Counted from the stretch's first letter, positions 11,975 through 26,254 are shown. The stretch is DNA of 64,000 nt from Ryuthela nishihirai (GCA_038380435.1 JAWZYU010000120.1:372001-436000), one strand, 5' to 3'. Notes: generated by a model not told the origin, from the sequence alone. A program made the numbers and translations.

Positions 11975-12639
11975 AACGTTTCTATTCTAGATTAAGTTTT
12001 GAATCTTTTCCTTTCCTGCATACTGTTTCCGCTTTTAAAATTTGGATTACACAGCATTGTACGTCATTATGTTGTATTGTTTAAGCGCTAATTTAAATTG
12101 AACCGAACACTGCAAATTACAATAAAGAGCGGAAAACTCAGTGGATACAAATCAAAACATCTCTTTTAGGTTTGGACAATTTTTTTGAATTCAGAAAATT
12201 TGATACAATATTTAGCTATGAGAATGGAGTAACAAATCTCATATTTATATATACTATATATTATCCATTTATTAAGAAATTTTTAAAGTCTACTAAAGCA
12301 AAGGAAAAGTTTCTTAATCGAACACAGAAATTTTCCTCATATTTTCGCATCCCCTCTCTACATGTGGGATATTTTTTCTAGACTGTTACAGAAATTTATG
12401 AAATGAGTTTTAATGATCGAAACTATATTATTATTAAGTAATTAAATATTGGGAAACATAAGAATTCATCAAAATGATTTATTTTAATTTTACCGATATT
12501 CATATATGTACAGAAAATACTATTTGAAAATGAACTATCAACATGAGATAAATCCTTCGGTGAAATTGGCGGAATATATATTAGGTATATATTAGAGAAA
12601 GGGAAAATTTTGCCTACTCTTTTGCAATACAGAAACTGA
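11975..12639. other. No recognised feature
   Basis: AT-rich sequence with only short chance open frames. Nothing supports a gene. Confidence 0.5.
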
Positions 12640-13120
12640 ATTGTATTTAAATACATCTAATATAGAAAGAAGAAAGTTTGTTTGTTTGTGTGTCTGTCTG
12701 CTTTTGCACTCGGCTCCCAGAAAACCTAGAGACTTCAAACTTTGCATGAACGTTCCCTTCACCGAGGGCCAGAATATGGGCTATATCCGAATCTCCTGTG
12801 GTGAACCCAAATTGGTGTGGCAGGTTGGAATTTCTCAAAATTTTAATAGACTTGCCATTAACGGTTGAAATTTATTCAAAATAAATGTTGCCGTCAATAA
12901 ATTTAAAAAAAAGGATAAATCCGATTGGCTAATATTCCGTAATAAACTCATTGTTCAGTTTTCTGAGTTTAGAACGCGAGCGTCCTTCGATTTTGAAGTT
13001 GTTCTAATTTGGCAGGAGCAGAACACGAGATTCTTTGTTTAAATGAAAGCTTCAAACCAAAATTAGTATCAGAAGTTAAAATCATCAATTTCATTTGAAA
13101 AATATGCAAAAGTTAATAAA
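12640..13120 (-). repeat. Repeat R6 copy
   Basis: Inverted relative to the copies at 16130-16920. Shared pieces are a GTGTGTCTGTCTGCTTTTGC block, CTTCAAACTTTGCATGAACG, GGTTGAAATTTATTCAAAAT and a TTGCCGTCAATAAATTT block. The GTTTGTTTGTTTG run beside a TATATTAGA-like end resembles the termini of many arthropod interspersed repeats, which is general knowledge and not proof of identity. Confidence 0.65.
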
Positions 13121-13338
13121 AATATTTACAAATAATTACTAGATGTTTTAAGTATTTTGTTTAGTAATAACTAATTTTATATAATATTAATATTTGCTTA
13201 ATACCTTTTCATTTTTTATGCACTTCAGACCATAGCTAATTTTCTTTTGCTATAAAGTTACACATGCCTGGCAAATTGCATCCGAGTAACTATGGTGGGT
13301 AAGAAGTGATTTGTAAAGTTCGATTATCTGAGCGAGGA

Positions 13339-15609
<2,271 letters not shown>

Positions 15610-15722
15610 GAGGAGTTACCGGTTTTAATTTACAAACTACTAGCATGAGGAGGTTTATGTGTACCTCGAACTGTGTATATTTCGTTAGTGCCCTAAAGGG
15701 AAAAAGTGACCAAAGGGTGGAA

Positions 15723-16081
15723 TTGGGTTGTTTTATTTCTGAGCGGTAGTTTTTTCACATAATAGGCTAAATGGTCAGGTCACAAGGACCACGAAGGCTC
15801 AGAAAAAGTTGTGCGAAGGGACCCACTAGATGGTAGCCTTTCGTCAAGGTCATTCAGTGTGTTCTGTAAAGTCACAGGATATGGCTCTCCTGCACAGGTG
15901 ACCAATGCTTAAAGTCACCTCTGACGGGACAACAGCCTTTCCAAGTTCATCAGTGTCACCTACTAACAGTGGGCAGGGCGGGAAATTTCATGGAGATAAA
16001 TCTCAACGCTCACCCAACTAGGACTGTAACCTGGGAACTATAGATTACAAGCCTGCCGCACAATTGACGGAGCCACCCCGC
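15723..16081 (-). mobile_element. SINE-G copy
   Basis: Minus-strand order: tRNA-like head with a GGTTACAGTCC decayed B box, GAGATTTATCTCCATGAAAT, the GGCAGG-rich body, CATCTAGTGGGTCCC, and the 3' end with CTACCGCTCAGAAATAAAAC. It is moderately diverged and nearly full length. Confidence 0.85.
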
Positions 16082-16129
16082 AGAGGATATCTATTGTAAT
16101 GATAATTATGTCAAATGAAAACTTGCGAC

Positions 16130-16920
16130 GTGGGGAGTGCCATCTATTCTGCATTTTTGGAAAGTTTCAGACCCGAGCAACGCCGGGTAAATCTGCTATT
16201 ATGCTATAGTGTTCTCCTCAGTAAATGGAAGGTTCATCCAAAGTTTTTTATCTCTAGCTCTTGTGGGAGCTGACTGAATAAACGAACAAACAAACTTCCT
16301 CCTTTATATATTAGATTTGTAGGTACTTTTATTAGCTTTCGTATATTTTTCAACTTAATGATTATAACTTCAAATACGAATCCAGATTTTGAAACTTTCA
16401 TTTCAAGAAAGAATCTTTTGTTCCGCTCGTTCTAAATTAGAACGGCTACAAGATCCACGGACGGTCGACCTAGCAAAATGAACATTATGCTAGGTCGACC
16501 GTCCGTGGATCACGCGAAATCAAAATCAAATTAGTTTGATGAACTCATTATTTCAAATTTAATGGTGGCAACAATTATTTTGAATAACTTTCAACTGTTA
16601 ATGTTTAATCATGCGAAATCAGATATTAGTTTAGTCTATTGTATCCCTTTTTTCAAATTTATTGGTGGCAGCATCTATTTTGAATAAAATTCAACCGTTA
16701 ATGTTAAATCTATGGGAATTTTGGGAAATTCAAACCCGCCCAGCCCATTTTCGGTTGACTCCAGTGAGTTAGAAAATAGCCTATATTCTTTCGCAGGGTG
16801 AAGGAAACTTTCATGCAAAGTTTGAATCCTCTAGCTCTTCTGGGAGCAGAGTGCAAAAACGGACAGACACACAAAGAAACAACCAAACTAACTTTTTTCT
16901 TTATATATTAAATGGAAGGC
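16130..16920 (+). repeat. Two R6 repeat copies in tandem
   Basis: Two endings of the same type occur: 16170-16320 (CAACGCCGGGTAAATCTGC ... AAACTTCCTCCTTTATATATT) and 16780-16915 (TTCATGCAAAGTTTGAATCC ... TTTTTTCTTTATATATTAAA). The middle, 16540-16720, repeats an ATTTATTGGTGGCA block and a TTTGAATAAAATTCAACCGT block twice. Together they oppose the copy at 12640-13120 across LINE B. Confidence 0.6.
16452..16511. other. Perfect 24-bp hairpin
   Basis: Left stem 16452-16475 and right stem 16488-16511 are exact reverse complements over 24 nt, around a 12-nt loop (AAATGAACATTA). The stem is GC-rich (core CGGACGGTCGACCTAGC) in AT-rich surroundings. No function can be assigned. Options include a small foldback insertion, a palindrome-derived rearrangement scar, or an assembly artefact. 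Confidence 0.95.
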
Positions 16921-17119
16921 TATTAAAGATTCTTATTCAGCATGTTTCATATTGGAAATAAATTCTTTTTCCGTATATAGTGTGTTTTTATAATTGTATT
17001 TATTTTGTCGGAAGTCAAGCAATAAAGTCTTTATTAATGCATGAGAAATGAAAGCAAATGTTATTCTAATACTGCAAATGGTATTAATCAAAGGATATCT
17101 GCTATTGTATAGCTGGGCC

Positions 17120-17303
17120 AGCCTCGGTCAGTAGGCGGCACCGATGGACTTCGAAAACCTGCCATCTGTCGGATGGGACATTAAGCCGTGACTTGCTATT
17201 CCACAGAGAGAGCCATACCCTGTGCACATTGAAGAACACGGTGGATGGCCTTCATGGGAGACTACCACATGCGTCCCAACACCTGTCCTGTGGGTCACCT
17301 CCC
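17120..17303 (+). mobile_element. SINE-G fragment
   Basis: Matches the middle of SINE-G (GGTCAGTAGGCGGCACCGAT, CATACCCTGTGCACATTGAA, GGGAGACTACCACATG) and breaks off after GGGTCACCTCCC. Head and 3' end are missing. Confidence 0.75.
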
Positions 17304-17865
17304 GGAACCAATATTTTTTGTTTGGGGGCACGACCTTAGTCTTAGGAGAGGCCTGGAATTCATAATAGGTCAGGGAACAAATCGCTTTGTTAGAGGGCAT
17401 GAAAGGAACACCTGGGAGAGATTAACAAACACACTATAGCTTAATTATTTTCCTTCTGGCTATCCCGTTGTTTAAGGGCAGTGGGTGGAGTAGAGAAATA
17501 TTAATCTTCCCTGCTGACCACAGATTGCATCTGCCAAGTTCAAGCTAAGAAAGAAATCTGAATCTAGGGAGGGGGCAAGACGGCCTCTTGTTCCCCCCTA
17601 GGTAACACCGAATGTTCTAAATTACATTGAGAATGCGTATAATGGGAATAGAGGCAAAAATTATGAAAATTATTTACCTTTCAATTCCTTTTGAAGAAAT
17701 ATTTTAAAGAGCTGGAGAACGAATTGGGAAATGCTATAATGCATTGAAAATACATTCGTGTGTCCCACATTTTTGCATTTTTTGGCTCAGTTGTGTTCCA
17801 GATCCGGCCTGCTTCGAGACAATGAGTTCTGGATGTCAGAGTGGGAGGGCAAGATACGTTTTCTA
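17304..17865. other. No recognised feature
   Basis: No match to other repeats in the window and no credible gene. Confidence 0.5.
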
Positions 17866-18225
17866 GTTGGGTGGTCATTTCTTCTCTCAGCACTAATTTT
17901 TGCACAAAATGGGCTAAATAGCCAGATCACAAGGAACTGAAGTATGTAGAAAGGGGATATATTGCACAGATGTTAGTGAAGTCTTGTCCAGGTCATGCAA
18001 CGTCACCTTCAACGAGCACAAGATATTGCTCTGTGTTTCTGTCGCCATGCTTTAATTTCGCATCAGACGTAGCGCTATTCTGTCAGGCACGTCAGTGCTC
18101 CCTTGCTTACCGAAGACAAGGAAGGGTGATTAGTGTTAATATATATTAAAACTGAGACAATTGGCGCTCGAACCTGTAAACTCCGATTTCCAGCCTAGCA
18201 CGCTGGCGATTAAGGAGACCCCCTA
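17866..18225 (-). mobile_element. Highly diverged SINE-G copy
   Basis: The minus strand keeps the head (GGCTCGTAATC-like region decayed, GGTTCGAGCGCC B box) and the 3' block around TGCACAAAATGGGCTAAATAG in plus sense. The middle is heavily mutated. This is probably one of the oldest copies here. Confidence 0.6.
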
Positions 18226-19059
18226 ACGACAGGTTTTCGTATAATGAATTGTGACACCCAGGCGGCAAGGACGAAAATTCCTAGTAGGGTAAATAAGGTT
18301 CATTTTTCATGATGTGTCATCTATCGTCGCTTTATTTTTGGTTACGATGCGTCACTGTAATATTGGTGAAATGACCAGTTAAGCAGTCTACAGTCGTTTG
18401 TACCGATGTGTGCTTAAGCCCTTTTAGTTAAGTCAATGACCTACTGCCACAGTGATCTGTAGTAAATATTTTTATGCAGATAGTGTTTCTGTTTTCAAGG
18501 TGCATAACTTCAGACGTCATTAGGTAAACAATGTACAATCGGAATGCTATCTCACTGACTAGATAAGAAATGATAAAATCAAATGTTTACAATCTTCATT
18601 TACCTAGACATTATTTTTGACAAAAATTGCATTCCAAGCGAAAGCAGAAATGTTTACTACCTATTGCAGAGTGTAACAAATTTTTATTTATATACTGAGA
18701 AAAATTGAACGGCTCTTGCACTGATTCAGAAATTGTGAAATATCCATGTGTATTTTGGTCCACCTCTTCTTCGTCGCACTCTGTTTCTTAGCACAAATGG
18801 TCTCACTGGATCTCACAGATACCTGATATATTTCTTGATATTAAACAGCTGCACGACGGTTTTGGTTTTTATTAATTTAATTATTATTCTTTTCATTGAG
18901 GTACATATTAATAATTTTGGCCATAAAAAAGTGTCCTTTTCTATTTTCAATAACCAATATTTCGCGGTTTTATATTTGGAAATGACATCAAAGTATATCT
19001 AAATACTACAGCAGAAAAAATCTAGCACATGTATATATATATCAGATGTCTACCTGATT
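18226..19059. other. No recognised feature
   Basis: AT-rich, with only short chance ORFs. Confidence 0.5.
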
Positions 19060-20280
19060 CTTACTGTTTCCCTCTTTTCAGAACGCCCGAAATATTTGCT
19101 CCTCCCCAACAACCGAAAAAAAATCACTCTTTTATGAAGTGGTACGAATTGCTTCTAAAATTATAAGCCCTAGAGAATAGCAAAACTTGGATACTGCTTC
19201 CTCAAAATGTAACTTAAACCGACGTAAATGTCTGGGCCCGCAAAACTTTTCACAATCTCAAACCTTTCCTCTAGCCCGTTCAATAACGTTAGGCATTGCT
19301 TTTAAACGTTTAGCGATAGAACCACAAAATTCAGTATACTGTTTTCTTTATTCGTTACTTAGACCAATGTAATGTCTTGGACTTTGAAATTTTCGCTCCT
19401 CAAAAAAATACACCCCAACTTTACCGCTTCAAATAATTATCCTCTTCGCCAATTAAATAATTTACCGCTTTAAAAAGTATTAAGAACTATTTCTGAAAGA
19501 GAAGAACTATAACCGCAAAATAAAATATACTGTTTTCTCTAATCCTAGCTTAGAACAATGTAATTGTCTGGACCATAAAATTTTCCCTCCCACAAAAAAA
19601 TACTCTCTCAACCCTTTGAAAAGTGATAGAATCTGCTTCTAAATCAGAATAGGTACCACCACTAAACTTAGAATAGTTCGTCCTCTAATAATAAAGCAGA
19701 TCAACATTAGGATTTGGGCCAATAACATTTTCATCCCCTCAAAAAATTATTTCCCTTCTTAAATACCGTTCATAACTACTTATAAATGTTAAGTGACAGA
19801 ACAGCCAAACTCAGTTTACTGTTTTCCCTAATCCCTACTTAAATCAATCTAATAGTTCGGACGACCAAAATTTTCTCTTCCCCCCAAAAAATAGTTCCGT
19901 AACTAAGCCTTTTAAAATCTGACAGGAGCAACTTCTAAGCGACAAGAGCTTGAACTGCCACCCGGAGTATACTGTTTCCTCTACTCATGATTTAGACTAT
20001 CGTAAATGTTTGGACCCAAAAATTACCTTCACGTCAAATAGTGGTAGGAGCCGTTAAACGAAAATACCCAGAAACTCCCACTTTGTATACAGTTTCGTCT
20101 AATCCTAACTTAATCGACATTACCGTTAGGATATCAAAAAGTTTTTTTTCCGAAATAAATTAACCCAACCCCACCACGGATTAAAAAAATAGTAGCTCCT
20201 TCTTCTAAATGTTAAGAACTAGCAGAGCAAAATTCTGTTCTTCTAATCGTAACTAATAGGAATGTAACGGCTTCGTTGCT
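19060..20280. repeat. Degenerate tandem repeat, unit about 110-190 bp
   Basis: A composite unit recurs about eight times with strong divergence: a TCAGTATACTGTTTTCTCTA-like block, CCTAACTTAGACCAATGTAA-like block, GTCTGGACC, AAATTTTCCCTCCCC, a run of A, then CTTCTAAATGTTAAGAACTA. The second block appears near 19210, 19350, 19545, 19690, 19833, 19990, 20103 and 20245. It shows no coding potential and may be an old satellite patch. Confidence 0.6.
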
Positions 20281-20322
20281 TAATTATTTAACCTTTATAA
20301 TTATTATTTACGCTTTTCTTTC

Positions 20323-20415
20323 TGTAGCTCAGGACAGATATGCTTGGGGAACTAAATTGCACGGTCTTTTTGGATATCCGCAACCCATGGCTCTTTGAGG
20401 ATGATTATGATGGTC
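20323..20415 (+). mobile_element. LINE-1X copy H, 3'-end fragment
   Basis: TGTAGCTCAGGACAGATATG through ACCCATGGCTCTTTGAGGATG matches the last codons, short 3' UTR and start of the (ATG)n tail of LINE-1X in plus orientation. Everything upstream is missing. Confidence 0.8.
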
Positions 20416-20970
20416 GGTAGCTTAACCAATCATAGGTCAAAAGGGGGACAGAGCTACGAACTCAGAAAACTTCGATATTGGTCACTTTTGTCATGACATC
20501 ATTCATGTGAGTAGTGCTCAGTGCCTCTGTTCTTACTTGTGAATTCGATTCATTTGGGGAAAAGTTACTGCAATAGGTGGGGGACAGAACCGGATGTTTC
20601 GAAAGGGTAAGATGAAGATAGGACTTTGTACCCCACTGGATCTTGGCTGTGAAACCTGAACGGTGCTTTGGTTCAATCTTCGATCCTTACTTTGACTGCT
20701 TCCCTCAATAATATTTTCGTATATCCTCGACTGATACAACATATAATTTACCCGTTTTTATACGTGCTGAAAGTTTTATTTGCACACAGTATCTATCATA
20801 CCAGTTTAATACGAATTTGTGAGCTAAAGTTTAAAATTGAAAATATGGGTTAGCAACCTTAAATACAAATTAATTGACAAAATATAATCCCATATATATA
20901 TGTTTTATTACTGGAGCAGGGAACTGACACATCCTTTGAAAAAAAATGTAATCAATACCGCATAAGAAAA
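20405..20970 (+). repeat. Repeat R3 copy
   Basis: The most continuous R3 copy; compare 10850-11540. It starts with GTAGCTTAACCAATCATAGG and ends near TTTATTACTGGAGCAGGGAA. No ORF is shared between copies, and its class is unknown. Confidence 0.65.
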
Positions 20971-21174
20971 ACATATAAAATTGTAGTTACACAGTGGTAT
21001 ACATTTCGTTACGTATCGTAAAACTTAACAGCTCACTGAGACATCCGAGTCTGGCTTACTCAAAGCTCCAATCAAAAAACAGGAATATTTGTAAGATGTG
21101 ATAAAGAGTGATGAAGGGTTGCGAGAATAAAATAATTGTTGCAATGCAGTTAATCTTTAAAATTTTATATTTTT

Positions 21175-21500
21175 TTTCCATAATTCAGCATATTGAAGAA
21201 ATTGTTCAACTAGAGCGAAAACGTTTTTCCTTATATTTAAATTTGAATAATTTAGAACATTAAAGATTGTAAATTTGTTAATGCCAAGTGATTCTAATTC
21301 TTTAAAAAAAGTTTCACGTGCCAAAGCATATTTTGGGCCGTTTAATGTTACATGATTAATAGTTTCCAGAACATCATAAAGAGCGCAATTTGGAGTCGCA
21401 ATCTTATTAATTGAATATAAGTAGTGATTAAGTGTGGTTTTTATTAATAATGATATAGGTAAATCAAAATTGCAGGAAATTGAATGTTAGAAGAAAGGCC
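21175..21500 (-). mobile_element. Fragment of an RNase H-type LINE (3' end of ORF)
   Basis: On the minus strand, translation around INKIATPNCALYDVLETINH continuing into LNGPKYALARETFFKELESLGIN resembles the C-terminal knuckle region after RNase H in I-like or Jockey-like LINEs. It parallels the last ~100 residues of the element at 52929-55210, and a T-run in plus sense at its 3' side could be the poly(A) tail. It is only a fragment; the family call rests on pattern similarity. Confidence 0.55.
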
Positions 21501-21542
21501 ATACCTAAAATTATTATTTAAATTACCATTAATTCTAAAATG

Positions 21543-23025
21543 ATGGCTTTAATGTTGGCCCTATAACACAATCTGAAGTTATTTTGGCTGTTTCTAAACT
21601 TAAACTACATAAATCCCCAGGGGTAGATGAAATTACTACGGAAGTGCTTAGAACTGGGAATGTTTTGGTTACCACGTGGATGACTGAAATTCTGAATAAC
21701 TTTTATGATAAAGACATGGTTCCTAAGTATTTTACCAGAGCTATTGTTATCCCTATTTTCAAAAAAGGTGATCGCAGTTCTTGTGATAACTATAGGGGTA
21801 TCAGCCTACTCTCTGTTCCAGGTAAAGTTCTTTCCATTATTGTGCTTAATAGAATTAAGAATCTGGTTGACAGTCAATTGCGTGATGAGCAATGTGGATT
21901 CAGAAGTGGTAGGGGATGTGTGGATCAAATATTTTCACTTAGGCAGATTCTTGAGAAATGTTTAGAGTTTCAGAAACCTTTGGTTGCTACCTTTGCTGAT
22001 TTCAAAAAGGCTTTCGACTCTGTTGATCGTCATAATTTGTGGTCGATTGTGAGATCATATGGTATACCTGACAAGTTAGTTAACATAATGAAAGCTCTCT
22101 ATAATAACAAGCCGTCCCGTGGCCGAGTGGTTAGCGCGCTTGGCTACTGATCTACGGGACCTGGGTTCGAGCCCCGGTTAAGGCATGGATGTTCGTGTTG
22201 TTTTCTGCTGAGGTCCTGCCATCCTCTCAGATCTTCTACTGTGGCATATAAACTGACAGGCTCCTGTCAAACCTCTGTGGCAAGCAGCTGCTTGAGGGGG
22301 TATTTATTTTTTTTTTTTTCTATAATAACACTCAGTCGTGTGTGAGAGTTGGTAAGGCTTGTAGCAATTTGGTTTAGCATTACTTCTGGTGTTCAACAAG
22401 GGGGCATTTTGTCTCCTTTTCTCTTTAGTTTGGTTATTGATTATGTTATGCAAAATTCACTTCAAAGGAAAAATTTTGGCCTTAAATGGGCTGGAGATAC
22501 TACAATTTCTGATTTAGATTATGCTGATGATTTAGCCCTTTTGGAAATTGGTGTTGATGAGATGAACTCTTTCCTTCGAGCTGTTGATGAAACTGGTAGT
22601 AGAGTAGATTTGGTTATAAACAGAGAGAAAACGAAAGTGATGAAAATTGGTCAGGCAGGCTGTGATTCAGTTAATTTGAATGGTTGCAGTCTTGAGCAGG
22701 TGTCACAGTTTAATTATCTTGGGAGCTATGTAACAGATAATGGTGATGTGCGGCATGAGATTAACAGACGATTAGGGATTGCTGCCGGGACTTTTAAGAA
22801 TCTATGGAGAGTGTGGAGAAATAGGCGTATACACCTAAAGACTAAAATTAGACTGTATAATAGTTTGGTTCTTTCTAGGGTTAGTTATGGTAGTGAAATA
22901 TGGACACTTTTTAAACAAGATAACAGGAAACTAGATGCTTTTCATTCCAGATGCTTACGCAGTATCAAACCACTCTCCGTTGGTTTGGCCATGTTGCCCG
23001 TATGAATAATTATAGATTGTCGAAT
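21543..23025 (+). mobile_element. LINE-1X copy C, split by a SINE
   Basis: Plus-strand reverse transcriptase in two blocks: 21584-22110 (LHKSPGVDEITTEVLRTG through FADFKKAFDSVDR) and 22331-23005 (GVQQGGILSPFLFSL, YADD in DLDYADDLALLE, YLGSYVTDNGDVRHEINRRL). A SINE-S copy separates them. Near 22964 the region between RSI(LGIRW) and the RWFGH segment has been deleted, and the 3' end stops at about 23025 where another repeat begins. The 5' half (endonuclease) is missing. Non-functional. Confidence 0.92.
22110..22319 (+). mobile_element. SINE-S reference copy nested in LINE copy C
   Basis: Best-defined copy, because both ends are fixed by the target-site duplication CTATAATAACA (22099-22109 and 22320-22330) that splits a known LINE sequence. 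Order: head GCCGTCCCGTGGCCGAGTGG (A box), GGGTTCGAGCCCC (B box), TTCTGCTGAGGTCCTGCCAT, AAACTGACAGGCTCCTGTCA, the CAAGCAGCTGCTTG palindrome, GAGGGGGTATTTATT and a T-rich end. The A and B boxes of the serine-like tRNA head imply RNA polymerase III transcription. Confidence 0.95.
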
Positions 23026-23026
23026 A

Positions 23027-25345
23027 GCGTTAGCGTATGAATATGGCGAAGAATTGATATAATTTGAGGGTTTTTTTTTTATATTTTCGGAACTTTGCGT
23101 ACCGGGAACACATTACAGTGTAAAAGCAACCATTGGCAAGGTCTATGCGATTAAAAAATACACACGGACTGTATTCCGTATGTCCTTCTCTAAACCATCA
23201 TTCTGCTGCTCGAAAAAATATCAGGTGAATCAAGTTTAATAATATTCATAAAGTGTGTGTGGTTCGTTTATAAATTCTTTCAGGTAAGTAACTTTGTAGT
23301 GAATAATTAATTTACAGTAGAGGTAATCTAATTTTCCACTTTTTAGCATGACAGTTATGAAATTACAACTGAGAGCTTTACTATACAGCACATTATTCTG
23401 ATTATGGGATATAAATTTTATAGTTAAACGCTATTTGTCACTGTCGACCACTAACGACCCCTTTCATTTCGGCTCGGATTTTCTAAACCTCGCTCAGTAG
23501 AACTAATGGTTGTCCGAGGAAAAAAAATTCTTTGCTTAATTTTTGATTTCTTCATTTTGCTATTTGTCGTTACACTATGCGTAGAAATATTTCTATATCG
23601 TAAATGATCAAACGGCAGTTTTTATATGCACAGGCTTTCAGATCTATTTGCCCATTATCGTGGACGAACTTTGAAACCAACGTTCGATATTCGCAACAGA
23701 TATATCGAGCTGATAGGGTGACGTAACGACAACAAGAAATGTCAACTTGGCATTAAAAATATAATTTACCCACTACACGGAAACGCATTGTTCAGAGCTA
23801 ACAAGAAGGTAATGCACAGTACAGCGAAATGTGTAAGAGGAGCCTTAGATTAAACCACAGGTTTTTCCTTTGGGAACACAGGAAAAAGCGTTCTTTACCC
23901 CTAAGGACAAAGTTGCCTATGACATACGTAAGAGATTCACACCCAGCCTCCATCTAGGAATTTTTAGTTGGACACCACAGGGAAACGCGTACTGTGAAAG
24001 CCACCTGTCTGGATAGCCTTCAACAAAAAAGAGCGAAAATAAATATGCTTAAACAAGCAATTCCGTTCATTGGTTTAAGATAAGTTAAAGTTAATTTATT
24101 TTAATAACATGAAAAATAATTTACTTATTAAAATTTTATTTAAATATTTCAGAATATTATAAAAATATTTACCGAAATTAAAAAAAGAAATAACTACCAG
24201 TTAATATTTTAGGATTAGAATTGTTTTAATTTATACACTTTGCCTATGAAATATCTTATAGAAATTATGGTGGCAACACTTGGATATACCAGAGATGACG
24301 TCACGTCCGTGTTTTCGCGATACAGCGAAATGTGTAATAGAAGCCTTAGATTTAACCACAGGGTTGTCCTTTGGGAAAACAGGAAAAAGCGTTCTTTACC
24401 CCTAAGGACAAAATTGCCTATGACATACGTAAGAGATTCACACCTAGCCTCGATCTACGAATTTCTCGTTGGATACCATAGGGAAACCCGTTCTGTGAAA
24501 GCCACCTAGTTACCGCCTGTCTGGACAGCCTTCAACAAAAAGAGCGAAAATAAATATGCCTAAACAAGCAATTCCGTTCATTGGTTTAAGATAATTTAAA
24601 GTTAATTTATTTTAATAACATTCAAAATAATTTACTTATTAAGATTTTATTTAAATATTTCAGAATATTATAAAAATATTTACCGAAATTAAAAAAAGAA
24701 ATAACTACCAGTTAATATTTTAGGATTAGAATTGTTTTAATTTATACACTTTGCTTATGAAATATCTTATAGAAATTATGGTGGCAACACTTGGATATAC
24801 CAGAGATGACGTCACGTCCGTGTTTTCGCGATACAGCGAAATGTGTAATAGAAGCCTTAGATTTAACCACAGGGTTATCCTTTGGGAAAACAGGAAAAAG
24901 CGTTCTTTACCCCTAAGGACAAAATTGCCTATGACATACGTAAGAGATTCACACCTAGCCTCGATCTACGAATTTCTCGTTGGACACCATAGGGAAACCC
25001 GTTCTGTGAAAGCCACCTAGTTACCGCCTGTCTGGACAGCCTTCAACAAAAAGAGCGAAAATAAATATGCCTAAACAAGCAATTCCGTTCATTGGTTTAA
25101 GATAATTTAAAGTTAATTTATTTTAATAACATTCAAAATAATTTACTTATTAAGATTTTATTTAAATATTTCAGAATATTATAAAAATATTTACCGAAAT
25201 TAAAAAAGAAATAACTACCAGTTGATATTTTAGGATTAGAAGTGTTTTGATTTGTACACTTTGGTTTTGATAGATCTTATAGAAATTATGGTGGCAACAC
25301 TTGGACATACCAGAGATGACGTCACGTCCGTGTTTTCGCGATATC
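23027..25345 (+). repeat. Repeat R4: head region plus ~510-bp tandem units
   Basis: The head (23027-23830) is the inverted counterpart of about 41960-42735. It is followed by tandem units with about 510-bp period: GAAATTATGGTGGCAACAC occurs at 24261, 24772 and 25282, and ACAGCGAAATGTGTAA at 23821, 24323 and 24833. The second and third units are nearly identical. Each complete unit carries the palindrome TGACGTCA (24296, 24807, 25317). A shared 89-residue open frame (24240-24509, 24751-25020) differs by three bases, all amino-acid changing, so it is probably not selected as protein. Confidence 0.85.
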
Positions 25346-25640
25346 ATTTGTAATTCTAATTTACCTGCTGAAATAATAATTCCACTTTCTCACTGGCATA
25401 TCACTGAAGATTATTTTTAACCATTCCAGCTTCCGCAACCATTTAAATAGTAAAACAATATTTTTTAAAGAGATATTTAAAAAATATTTGATTATGATCT
25501 TTAATTTATCATCAGTGACATTTTTCAATTAAATGCATATTTTAGAGCTTCCAAGTAATGTTTCTCACTGACATAACAAGGAAATTCTGTAGCCGTTCGG
25601 TCGGGTACCTGAAAAGCATAGGAAATGAATAATCTCCGTA
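25346..25640. repeat. Repeat R5
   Basis: Shares blocks with 28540-28865 and 29230-29390: ATGATCTTTAATTTATCATC, ATTAAATGCATATTTT, CAGCTTCCGCAACCATTTAA and GACATAAC. It appears to be an AT-rich repeat of about 170 bp per unit present in short tandem runs. Confidence 0.55.
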
Positions 25641-25659
25641 TTACGAGCCAAAATAATGT

Positions 25660-26250
25660 GGTCGACACCGACAAATAGCGGTTAACTATCAATTTTATAT
25701 CCCATAATCAGAATAATGAGCTGCATACTATTTGTCGGTTCGATACCGACCGAAATTTCATAGTTCTTAGGCTAAAAGGTGTAGAATTAGATTACCTCTA
25801 CTCTAAACTAATTATTCACTACAAAGTTACTTACCTGAAAGAAAATATAAAAGAACCGCAAACACTTTCTCAACCGGCACGGACCTTGCCTATGGCTGCT
25901 TCTTATACTCGAATCTGTTCGCGATAGGCAAAGCTCTGATAACTACAAACCCTCAAAAGAGGATGACTTCTTCGCCATATTTTAATAGCTAATGGGCAAA
26001 TGGAACAGCGAGAAAAGCGTCGGACGATTTCAATAAGAGGCGAATGACATCCGACAATGACGATTGAGAATGCATTGTTTGCAGAATCGAAAGGAAGTGA
26101 CATTTCCATTGTTTCGTATTCCCAACAGAGGGGTTTGTTTACTCTTCCGCACTTAGGTTTTTCGATACCTTCTATACCAAATTTACTCAAAATTTTTCCT
26201 TTAATCTAGTACCTCTTTCAAAAGTTATTTGGATTCACCGTGAATATCTT
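25660..26250 (-). repeat. R4 head fragment, inverted relative to 23027-25345
   Basis: Parallels 42300-43060 (blocks CATAATCAGAATAATG, TTAGATTACCTCTACT, TTATTCACTACAAAGTTACT, GTTTGTTTACTCTTCCGCA). It ends where LINE fragment G begins. Confidence 0.7.
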
Positions 26251-26254
26251 AAAT

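Noticed and set aside
22111..22180. tRNA-Ser-like gene
   Set aside because: The same tRNA-like head is fused to a constant SINE body at about ten places, so these are SINE promoters and not tRNA genes.
24240..25020. Conserved 89-residue ORF in each R4 unit (also 41266-41535)
   Set aside because: The two neighbouring units differ by three bases in the frame and all three change an amino acid, which is the pattern of neutral drift in a recent duplication; no known domain is visible.
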